From contig NZ_FOZX01000004.1 of the NCBI RefSeq assembly GCF_900116135.1, positions 434,001 through 498,000 of the forward strand: a DNA stretch of 64,000 bases, read 5' to 3'. Both the position numbers and the translations under genes were made by a program. Positions 24,782 to 33,822 of the stretch are shown piece after piece; position 1 is the first letter of the stretch, and every line of letters starts with the position of its first letter. The notes under the pieces are model-generated. The model was given only the letters and a program-made list of their open reading frames with translations. It was not told the origin of the DNA and made no database searches. This DNA is from Saccharopolyspora flava (GTDB lineage Bacteria > Actinomycetota > Actinomycetes > Mycobacteriales > Pseudonocardiaceae).

Positions 24782-25543
24782 GTGTCCGCAGCGGAATTCG
24801 CGCGCAAGCTGCGCGCCCGCGAGAAGGTCGTCGGCTACTGGATCGTGCTCGACAACCCGATCGGCACCGAACGCATCGCACGCCTGGGCTACGACTACGT
24901 CGCGGTCGACGCCCAGCACGGCCTGCTCGGCTACTCGGGGCTGCTGGGCGCCATGATGGCCATCGACGCCGGAGGCGCCTCGGTCGGGCTGACCAGGGTC
25001 GAGGCCAACGACCCGGCCGCCATCGGCCACGCGCTCGACGCCGGTTCCAGCGGCGTCATCGTGCCGCTGGTCGACACCGCCGCCGACGCCCGCGCCGCCG
25101 TCGAGGCCACCCGCTACCCGCCCCGCGGCCGCCGCTCCTACGGTCCGATGCGCTCGGGCCTGCGGATCGGGCCGCGCCCGGCCGAGGCCGACGAGTCCGT
25201 GGTGCTGCTGGCGATGATCGAAACCCCGCAGGGCCTGGCCAACGTCCGCGAGATCTGCGCGACCGAGGGCATCGACGGCGTCTACGTCGGCCCGTCCGAC
25301 CTGTGCCTGGCCGTCGGCGGCGCGTTCCCGGGCGACCCGGCCGTGGCCGAGGAGTTCGAGCAGGCCGTGGCCGAGGTCCAGCGGGCCGCCGCCGAAGCCG
25401 GGATCGCCGCGGGCATCCACACGCCCGACGGCGCCACCGCCGCGCGCAGGCTGGAGCAGGGCTACACCTTCGCCAGCGTCGCCAGCGACCTGACGCACCT
25501 GGAGCGCGTGGCCGGCGAGCACCTGGCGGCGGTGAAGCCGTGA
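24782..25543 (+). CDS. HpcH/HpaI class II aldolase
   Basis: 253 residues, HpaI/2-keto-3-deoxy-acid aldolase size. AVDAQHGLLGYSGLLG holds the catalytic His; LTRVEANDP the substrate Arg; LLAMIETPQGLANV and VYVGPSDLCLAVGG the metal Glu and Asp. These enzymes split 2-keto-3-deoxy sugar acids to pyruvate and an aldehyde. Starts at GTG after GAAGAAGAGGGG. The stop overlaps the next GTG. With the aldo-keto reductase it suggests a second sugar-acid substrate besides the four-carbon acids. Confidence 0.87.
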   Translation: MSAAEFARKLRAREKVVGYWIVLDNPIGTERIARLGYDYVAVDAQHGLLGYSGLLGAMMAIDAGGASVGLTRVEANDPAAIGHALDAGSSGVIVPLVDTAADARAAVEATRYPPRGRRSYGPMRSGLRIGPRPAEADESVVLLAMIETPQGLANVREICATEGIDGVYVGPSDLCLAVGGAFPGDPAVAEEFEQAVAEVQRAAAEAGIAAGIHTPDGATAARRLEQGYTFASVASDLTHLERVAGEHLAAVKP

Positions 25544-26700
25544 CCGACATGATCACCGACGGGGTCCTGCGCGAGGTCGCACCGCACCGCAGCGAAACCC
25601 ACCTCAGCTCCGGGACCGCGCAGTCGCACGCGGCGAACCTCATGCCGCTGCCCAGCGGCGAACTCGCCTGCGCCTGGTTCGCCGGGACGCAGGAAGGGCT
25701 GTCGGACATCAACATCTGGTTCGCCCGCCTCGACGCCGAAGGCCGCTGGAGCCGGCCCGTGCAGGTCTCGGCCGACGCCGAGCGCTCCGAGCAGAACCCG
25801 GTGCTGTTCCCCACGCCCGACGGTGAGCTGTGGCTGCTCTACACCGCGCAGCACTCCGGCAACCAGGACACCGCCGAGGTCCGGCTGATCACCTCCACCG
25901 ACGAGGGCCGCACCTGGAGCGCGCCGCGCACCCTGGTGCCCGCCTCCGACACCGGCGGCGTGTTCGTCCGCCAGCCCGTCGTCGTGCTCGACGACGGCCG
26001 GTGGCTGCTGCCGGTGTTCCACTGCGTCAAGCCCGAAACCGGCCGCTGGCGCGGGGACGACGACACCAGCGCGGTGCTCGTCTCCGACGACCGGGGCGCC
26101 ACCTGGTCGCACCACGAGGTGCCGGGCAGCACCGGCTGCGTGCACATGAACGTGGTGCCGCTGGCCGAAGGCGGGCTGCTCGCGCTGTTCCGCAGGCGCC
26201 AGGCCGACGCGATCCACGCCAGCCGCTCCGCCGACGGCATCACCTGGAGCGAACCCGAGCCGACCGAGCTGCCCAACAACAACTCCTCCATCCAGGTCAC
26301 GGTGCTGCGCGACGGCACGCTGGCGCTGGCCTACAACCACAGCAGCGCCGCCGACGCCACCGAGCGCCGCGCCTCGCTCTACGACGAGATCGACGGCGAC
26401 TCGCTCGCCGAACCCGCTGCGGTGCAGGAACAACCGCCGGGAACCGCCTTCTGGGGCGCGCCGCGCGCCCCGCTGACGGTGGCGCTGTCGGCCGACGGCG
26501 GTCGCAGCTGGCCGGTGCGCCGCGATGTGGAGGTCGGCGACGGCTACTGCCTGACCAACAACTCCCGCGACGGCCTCAACCGAGAGCTGTCCTACCCCTC
26601 CATCACCCAGACCGCCGACGGTGACGTGCACGTCGCCTTCACCCACTTCCGCCGCGCCATCAAGCACGTTCGCGTGACCGCGGAGTGGATCGGCGGCTGA
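25540..26700 (+). CDS. sialidase-like BNR-repeat protein (cytoplasmic)
   Basis: 386 residues with four Asp-box turns of the six-bladed propeller: STDEGRTWSAP, SDDRGATWSHH, SADGITWSEP and SADGGRSWPVR. The N-terminal SHAANLMPLPSGELACAWFAG is typical of the exo-alpha-sialidase-like family found in bacterial sugar operons. No signal peptide, so it should act inside the cell, perhaps as a lyase or hydrolase on an imported glycoside or uronate. Coupled to the aldolase by GTGA. True sialidase activity is not supported by a clear Arg triad that I could trace. Confidence 0.75.
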   Translation: MTDMITDGVLREVAPHRSETHLSSGTAQSHAANLMPLPSGELACAWFAGTQEGLSDINIWFARLDAEGRWSRPVQVSADAERSEQNPVLFPTPDGELWLLYTAQHSGNQDTAEVRLITSTDEGRTWSAPRTLVPASDTGGVFVRQPVVVLDDGRWLLPVFHCVKPETGRWRGDDDTSAVLVSDDRGATWSHHEVPGSTGCVHMNVVPLAEGGLLALFRRRQADAIHASRSADGITWSEPEPTELPNNNSSIQVTVLRDGTLALAYNHSSAADATERRASLYDEIDGDSLAEPAAVQEQPPGTAFWGAPRAPLTVALSADGGRSWPVRRDVEVGDGYCLTNNSRDGLNRELSYPSITQTADGDVHVAFTHFRRAIKHVRVTAEWIGG

Positions 26701-26726
26701 CGTCCTGCCAGTGCAACGGAGCAAAC

Positions 26727-28085
26727 ATGGCTAGTGAACTCAAGGCGACCACCGCGGCGCCGCGTCCACCCGACACCTGGGCGGGATTCCTGCGGAACAT
26801 GGGGCCGGGCATCGTCGTGGTGATGTCCTGGCTGGGCACGGGCGACTTCATCAGCGCGTCGGTCTCCGGCTCCGCCTTCGGCTACGCGCTGATCTGGACG
26901 CTGCTGATCGCCACCTTCTCCCGGTACTTCATCGTCTCGTCGATGTCGAAGTACCAGCTGTGCAACGCCGTCGGCGACGAGACGATCCTGGACGGCTACG
27001 GCCGGGTGTGGAAGGGATTCCCGATGTTCATCGGGGCCACCACCTGCGTGCTCGGCTTCGTCTACGTCTCGTTCCTGACGCTGGCGGCGGCCACGGCCCT
27101 CGACGCGCTGTTCCGGCCGGTGCTGCCGCTGGGCAGCTGGGGCATCCCGCTGTGGGCGGTGTTCACGACCGTGGTGGCCTACGCGCTGGCGTCGCGGCGC
27201 GAGGGGCACTTCCGGGGCCTGGAGATCGTCGCCCAGATCACGATGGCCGTGCTGGTGCTGTGCTTCCTGCTGGCGCTGTTCGGCACCGGCCTCGACGTGG
27301 GGAAGCTGTTCGGCGGTCTGCTGTTCGAGATGCCGCCGGGGGACCTGGGCTACATCACCGCGGCCAGCACCGCGGTCGGGCTCATCGGCGCCGTGGGCGG
27401 TTCGGCCGCGAACCTGCTCTACCCGTACCTGATGCACGAGAAGGGGTGGCGCGGACCGGCTTTCCTCAAGTTGCAGCGGCTGGACCTGCGCTTCGGCAGT
27501 CTCGTGATGTTCGGTCTCGTGCTGGCGGTGTGGGTCGTGGCGGCCGAAACCCTGCACGGCACCGGCGAGAGCGTGTCCTCGGCCGACGGGCTGGCGAGCA
27601 TGATGGAGAAGGCCATCGGCCCGGCCGGTCCGCCGATCATGTGGCTGGCGATCTTCTTCACGGTGTTCAACAACATCGTCACCCAGCCCCGGGTGTTTGT
27701 GCGGATGTTCGTGGAGTCGCTGCACAAGTCCCGTCCCGAGCGGTTGGCGCGGCTGCGCGCCCGGCGGGACCTGACCGAGGTGGAGGACAAGGACGCCTTC
27801 TCCTACGACCGGCTGTTCTGGATCATCCTCACGGTGATCATGACGGTCCCGATCGTGTTCTCGCTGCCCGGCATGCCCGGGATGGTGATCATCACGCTGC
27901 TCGGCAACTCGGTCAACGTCCTCACCGTCCCGATGATCATCGTGGGTCTCATCGTCATGACCACGAAGCGCTCCTTCATGCTCGAAGGGCACGCCAACAA
28001 GTGGTGGGAGACGGCGATCCTCGTCGCCATCGGCGCCGTCGGCCTCTGGGCCACCTACGAACTCATCCTCAGCATCGTGGGGTGA
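26727..28085 (+). CDS. Nramp-like transporter lacking the metal motif
   Basis: 452 residues, about eleven helices. The N-terminal GPGIVVVMSWLGTGDFISAS aligns with Nramp helix 1, but the metal-binding Asp-Pro-Gly-Asn is replaced by GTGD, and the helix 6 Met-Pro-His site is replaced by LLYPYLMHEKGW. Proteins of this kind are annotated as Nramp family, but without both sites they are unlikely to be ordinary Mn/Fe carriers. Position as last gene of a sugar-acid operon suggests uptake of an organic solute, or supply of metal to the metal-dependent aldolase. The ATG at 26727 follows CGGAG. Confidence 0.72.
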   Translation: MASELKATTAAPRPPDTWAGFLRNMGPGIVVVMSWLGTGDFISASVSGSAFGYALIWTLLIATFSRYFIVSSMSKYQLCNAVGDETILDGYGRVWKGFPMFIGATTCVLGFVYVSFLTLAAATALDALFRPVLPLGSWGIPLWAVFTTVVAYALASRREGHFRGLEIVAQITMAVLVLCFLLALFGTGLDVGKLFGGLLFEMPPGDLGYITAASTAVGLIGAVGGSAANLLYPYLMHEKGWRGPAFLKLQRLDLRFGSLVMFGLVLAVWVVAAETLHGTGESVSSADGLASMMEKAIGPAGPPIMWLAIFFTVFNNIVTQPRVFVRMFVESLHKSRPERLARLRARRDLTEVEDKDAFSYDRLFWIILTVIMTVPIVFSLPGMPGMVIITLLGNSVNVLTVPMIIVGLIVMTTKRSFMLEGHANKWWETAILVAIGAVGLWATYELILSIVG

Positions 28086-28090
28086 CGCCA

Positions 28091-28149
28091 GGGCAGTTTT
28101 AGTCATAACTGTCAGTGCCCTGGCACGACAGTTATGACTAAAACTGCCC
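28091..28149. repeat. dispersed palindrome family 1, copy c (compact)
   Basis: Perfect 23-bp arms (28091-28113 and 28127-28149; GGGCAGTTTTAGTCATAACT type) with an inner GTGCC-CT-GGCAC. It lacks the long core of copies b, d and e. Between convergent transporter and moeA genes it could also end both transcripts. Confidence 0.85.
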
Positions 28150-28193
28150 CCGCACCAAGCAAAACAGCAAAGAAGAAACCACAGCGAAACCCC

Positions 28194-29408
28194 TCAACCC
28201 CAACCCAACGGCAGGAGCACGACGTCCTCGGGCGGCGGACCCTCCGAAGGAGGAAGCACAGCGAGCCCGTCGGCCAGCGTGAGCCCCCGCAGCATCGCGG
28301 GTCCTCCGAACGCCAGCGGCTGAGCCACCCCGTCCCGGACCTGCACCGGAACCAGCCGGGTGCTCTCCGGATGCGGCAGCAGATCCCCGGCGCGCGCGGT
28401 CCGGTCCTCGACCGCGGAGTGACCCCCGAGCCGGTCGAGCAGCGGCATCGCGAGCGTCACGACGCCGGCGACGGCGGCCAGCGGGTTGCCCGGCAACCCG
28501 ACCAGCCGACCCCCGTCCGGGAGTGCGGCGAGCAGCATCGGGTGTCCGGGGCGCACGGCCACGGAGTCGACGAGCAGCCGAGCGCCCAGCTCGCCGAGCG
28601 CGGTGTGCAGGTGGTCCACCGGTCCGGCGGCGGTGCTCCCGGTCGTGATCACGACGTCGGCGGTGGACGCCGCGATCGCCTCGCGCAGCGCGTCGAGCTC
28701 GTCGGGCAGCCGCCGGCAGCCGATGACCTCGGCGCGGGTCCGCAGCCACGGCTGCAGCATGGGGCTCAGCGCGTCCCGGACCCGCCCGTCCCGGGGCGTC
28801 CCGGAGTCCAGCAGCTCATCGCCCAGCACCAGCAGCTCCACGCTCGGGCGCTGGTGCACCTCCAGCCGGTCGTAGCCCGCGGCGGCGGCCATGCCGAGCA
28901 CCGCCGGGGTGATCGCGGTGCCCGCCGGGAGCAGCACGTCGCCTTCCGCGCACTCCCGCCCGCGCGGGCGCACGTCCTGCCCGTCGGTGCGGCCGCCGAC
29001 CAGGTCGGTCAGCCGCTCGCCGTCGACGCGGCCGTGCTCGTGGCGCAGCACCGAGGTCGCTCCGGGCGGCAGCGGAGCGCCGGTGGCGATGCCGACGGCG
29101 TCCCCGGTGGCCAGCGGGCTCGGGGCGTCACCCGCGAGGACCTCGCCGCCGGTGAGCCGCCACGGTCCCGGGCCGGACACCGCCCAGCCGTCCATCGCCG
29201 AGGTGTCGAACGAGGGCAGGTCGGTGCGCGCGATCAGGGGTGCGGCCAGGGCGCGGCCGTGGGCGTTGTGCAGCGGCCGGGTCTCGACCGGCAGGGCCTC
29301 GCCGGCGTCCCGGGCGGTGGCTCGTGCCCGATCCCAGCTCAGGACGGAGGAGTGCGGTTCCACGACCGGAGCCGCGTTGCCGGCGGACGTGCTCGCCATG
29401 CCCGGCAT
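28194..29408 (-). CDS. moeA: molybdopterin molybdotransferase MoeA
   Basis: About 404 residues, normal MoeA length. DLPSFDTSAMDGWAVSG (active-site DxSAMDG), GDAVGIATGAPLPPGATSVL, VELLVLGDELLDSGTPRDGR-like domain, VITTGSTAAGPVDHL and RPGHPMLLAALPDGGRLVGLPGNPLAA. It inserts molybdate into adenylylated molybdopterin. Two close ATGs (29406-29408 and 29397-29399) are possible; neither has a strong ribosome site. It diverges from the FdhF/YdeP gene and begins the molybdenum block, presumably supplying cofactor to FdhF and IorB. Confidence 0.92.
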   Translation of the reverse strand: MPGMASTSAGNAAPVVEPHSSVLSWDRARATARDAGEALPVETRPLHNAHGRALAAPLIARTDLPSFDTSAMDGWAVSGPGPWRLTGGEVLAGDAPSPLATGDAVGIATGAPLPPGATSVLRHEHGRVDGERLTDLVGGRTDGQDVRPRGRECAEGDVLLPAGTAITPAVLGMAAAAGYDRLEVHQRPSVELLVLGDELLDSGTPRDGRVRDALSPMLQPWLRTRAEVIGCRRLPDELDALREAIAASTADVVITTGSTAAGPVDHLHTALGELGARLLVDSVAVRPGHPMLLAALPDGGRLVGLPGNPLAAVAGVVTLAMPLLDRLGGHSAVEDRTARAGDLLPHPESTRLVPVQVRDGVAQPLAFGGPAMLRGLTLADGLAVLPPSEGPPPEDVVLLPLGWG

Positions 29409-29753
29409 GATTGAACCGGAGGCGCGAGAAGTCAAATCGAATTCGCCGAAGAACCCATAACTCGGAACTATCGCGGTTCCCATTTTCAGCGGAACAATTG
29501 GCGTGTCGCCATTCGACGTGATCCTGGGCACACTCAGTGCCGCTTCAAGTCTCTTCGCGGTTCTGCCGATGCGTCCATGAACTGGGGTTTTGATCGATCA
29601 AGAGGGTTCTCGGGTCTTGTGCAAAGCGCTGTTTATCAACCCATAGGCGGCGGTTCTTTGACTTCGCCCCCGCCGAGGCCAAAGCTGATGTTCGCAACGA
29701 TTCCGCTTGCGGCGCACCGGCGCGCGAAGCACGAACAGGGGAACGGCCACAGC
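29409..29753. promoter_or_regulatory. divergent moeA/fdhF promoter region
   Basis: A 345-nt gene-free stretch, less GC-rich than its surroundings. It contains a perfect 12-bp palindrome TTGATCGATCAA at 29590-29601. No riboswitch-like conserved structure was recognised by eye; I see no small gene. Confidence 0.4.
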
Positions 29754-32045
<2,292 letters not shown>

Positions 32046-32064
32046 ACCGGGAGAGGTGGTCGCG

Positions 32065-32904
32065 ATGGGACGAGTGACGGTGCGGCGTCCGGTGCTGCGC
32101 ATCCGCGGGGACAAGCGGTCGCAGCGGCCGGACACCCTCGCCGCCGAGGAACCGATGGAGATCCGCGTCGGCGGGAAACCGCTGACGATCACCATGCGCA
32201 CCCCGGGCCATGACTTCGACCTGGCGGCCGGGTTCCTGGTCAGCGAGGGCGTGGTGCGCAGCGAGTCCGACATCGCCGGCATCCGGTACTGCCTGGGCAC
32301 CGCCGAGGACGGGAGCAACACCTACAACGTCGTCGACGTGCTGCTGGCCTCCGGCGTGGCGGCCCCGGACGCGTCGCTGGAGCGCAACTTCTACACGACG
32401 TCGTCGTGCGGGCTGTGCGGGAAGGCGAGCCTGGACGCGGTGCGCACCACCTCCACCTGGCAGGTCGGCGACGACCCGCTGCGGCTCGACGCCGACGTGC
32501 TGGCCGAGCTGCCGGACAAGCTGCGCGAGGCGCAGAAGGTCTTCGACAGCACCGGCGGCCTGCACGCCGCGGGACTGTTCACCGCCGGCGGTGAGCTCCT
32601 CGGCGTCCGGGAGGACGTCGGCAGGCACAACGCGGTCGACAAGGTCATCGGCGACGCGGTCCGCTCGAACCGGCTCCCGCTGCGCGAGACGATCCTGATG
32701 GTCAGCGGCCGCGCGTCCTTCGAACTCGTCCAGAAGGCCATCATGGCCGGAATCCCCGCCCTCGCAGCGGTTTCCGCCCCGTCCTCCCTCGCGGTGGAAC
32801 TCGCCGCCGACGCGGGTCTCACCCTCACGGGCTTCCTCCGAGGCGACTCCATGAACATCTACACCGGCACCCACCGCCTCCAGCAATCCCCCCAACCAGC
32901 CTGA
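32065..32904 (+). CDS. fdhD: formate dehydrogenase accessory sulfurtransferase FdhD
   Basis: 279 residues. The CxxC of FdhD is in YTTSSCGLCGKASLDAVR, and EPMEIRVGGKPLTITMRTPG, GHDFDLAAGFLVSEGVV, GLHAAGLFTAGGELLGVRED, VGRHNAVDKVIG and MVSGRASFELVQKAIMAGIP are all present. It passes sulfur from a cysteine desulfurase to the Mo cofactor of the FdhF-type enzyme. GGGAGAGG lies 8 nt before the ATG at 32065. Forms an operon with the upstream oxidoreductase, which supports a sulfurated Mo enzyme there. Confidence 0.92.
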   Translation: MGRVTVRRPVLRIRGDKRSQRPDTLAAEEPMEIRVGGKPLTITMRTPGHDFDLAAGFLVSEGVVRSESDIAGIRYCLGTAEDGSNTYNVVDVLLASGVAAPDASLERNFYTTSSCGLCGKASLDAVRTTSTWQVGDDPLRLDADVLAELPDKLREAQKVFDSTGGLHAAGLFTAGGELLGVREDVGRHNAVDKVIGDAVRSNRLPLRETILMVSGRASFELVQKAIMAGIPALAAVSAPSSLAVELAADAGLTLTGFLRGDSMNIYTGTHRLQQSPQPA

Positions 32905-32930
32905 CCATCCCACCCCTCCACCCCTCCCGA

Positions 32931-33020
32931 CGAAAACCCCAACATTCGCCCCGACAAAAACCCCAACATTCGATCCGTCGAAAACCCCGGCATTCGTCGC
33001 ACCGAAAACCCCGGCATTCG
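32931..33020. repeat. four tandem 24-bp repeats
   Basis: Units of 18 bp, CGAAAACCCCGGCATTCG type, start at 32931, 32955, 32979 and 33003 with 6-nt variable linkers. The first pair has AACATT, the second GGCATT. Degenerate further copies, one in each orientation, occur at 33283-33300 and 33306-33323. Confidence 0.85.
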
Positions 33021-33059
33021 CGCTCACCCACCGTGATCCCCACGTCGGGAGACCGCGCA

Positions 33060-33073
33060 GTTTTCATGAAAAC
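33060..33073. repeat. palindrome family 2, copy a
   Basis: GTTTTCATGAAAAC, perfect over 14 bp, with unmatched flanks. Shortest member of the family in this window. Confidence 0.7.
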
Positions 33074-33144
33074 GTTCCTCCCCCCACACGTCGAGGTGAC
33101 GGACGTCGACAACTCACGGTCACCGACGATGGTCCGGTGTCCGT

Positions 33145-33180
33145 GGGGGAGGGAAGTTTTCATGAAAACTTCCCTCCCCC
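33145..33180. repeat. palindrome family 2, copy b (36-bp perfect)
   Basis: Arms of 18 bp (left arm GGGGGAGGGAAGTTTTCA) meet without a spacer around TTTTCATGAAAA. Perfect over all 36 bp. Confidence 0.85.
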
Positions 33181-33231
33181 ACGAACCGGAGTCGTGTGGG
33201 TGGGGTGGGGAGTTCTGTGGGTGGGGTGGGG

Positions 33232-33251
33232 GAAGTTTTCATGAAAACTTC
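33232..33251. repeat. palindrome family 2, copy c
   Basis: GAAGTTTTCATGAAAACTTC, perfect over 20 bp, downstream of the G-rich run. Confidence 0.8.
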
Positions 33252-33279
33252 GCTCTTACCAACCCGTTGGGGTGACGGA

Positions 33280-33325
33280 TGTCGAGAACCTTTGCATTCG
33301 CGGGAGGAATGCAGGGGTTGTCGAC
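33280..33325 (-). terminator. inverted repeat after iorA
   Basis: GTCGAGAACC...TGCATTC is mirrored by GAATGCA...GGTTGTCGAC, ending 10 nt beyond the iorA stop. It is built from two opposed degenerate copies of the 24-bp repeat unit and may end the iorB-iorA transcript. Confidence 0.45.
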
Positions 33326-33334
33326 GGGGGTGGG

Positions 33335-33811
33335 TCACATGCGAGTGGCGCCGTCCTTGATGGCCTCGCGGATGCGGAAGTAGGTGCCGCAGCGGCAGAC
33401 GTTGCGGATCTCCTCGATGTCGGCGTCGGTGATCTCGTGGCCCTCGGCGCGGGCCTGCTTCACCTTGGCCACCGCGGCCATGATCTGACCCGGCTGGCAG
33501 TAGCCGCACTGGACGACGTCGTGGTCCAGCCACGCCTCCTGCATCGGGTGCAGCTCCTCTCCGACGGTGTCTGGGAGCCCTTCGATCGTGGTGATCTCGT
33601 CGCCCGGACCGACGTCCTTGACCTGCACCGAGCAGGGGTTGAACGCCTTGCCGTTGATGTGGCAGGTGCAGGCCTTGCAGACGTTGATCCCGCAGCCGTA
33701 CTTCGGCCCGGTGACGCCCAGCAGGTCGCGGATGACCCACAGTAGCCGCACGTCGTCCTCGGCCTCGACCGTGATCTGCTTCCCGTTCAGCTTGAAGGTG
33801 TGCTCAGGCAT
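33335..33811 (-). CDS. (2Fe-2S) small subunit, isoquinoline 1-oxidoreductase type
   Basis: 158 residues, typical IorA/CoxS small subunit. Plant-type cluster Cys in GPKYGCGINVCKACTCHING with a fourth Cys in FNPCSV, and the helical second cluster VVQCGYCQPGQIMAA and RNVCRCGTYFRIREAI. Carries electrons from the Mo centre of the large subunit to an acceptor. Starts 11 nt after the large-subunit stop; same operon. The order large-small and absence of a FAD subunit fit the two-subunit IorBA type. Confidence 0.9.
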   Translation of the reverse strand: MPEHTFKLNGKQITVEAEDDVRLLWVIRDLLGVTGPKYGCGINVCKACTCHINGKAFNPCSVQVKDVGPGDEITTIEGLPDTVGEELHPMQEAWLDHDVVQCGYCQPGQIMAAVAKVKQARAEGHEITDADIEEIRNVCRCGTYFRIREAIKDGATRM

Positions 33812-33822
33812 GTGTCGTCTCC

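Larger units (their letters stand above)
32905..33334. other. gene-free 430-nt stretch packed with repeats
   Basis: Holds four 24-bp tandem repeats, three TTTTCATGAAAA palindromes, a G-rich run of GGGTGGGGTGGGG type around 33198-33230, and a terminator-like inverted repeat before the iorA stop. I find no credible gene on either strand. Confidence 0.7.

Noticed and set aside
28091-28149. Plain rho-independent terminator
   Set aside because: It may end both convergent transcripts, but its arms match the dispersed family found also in divergent and same-strand gaps, so it is listed as a repeat.
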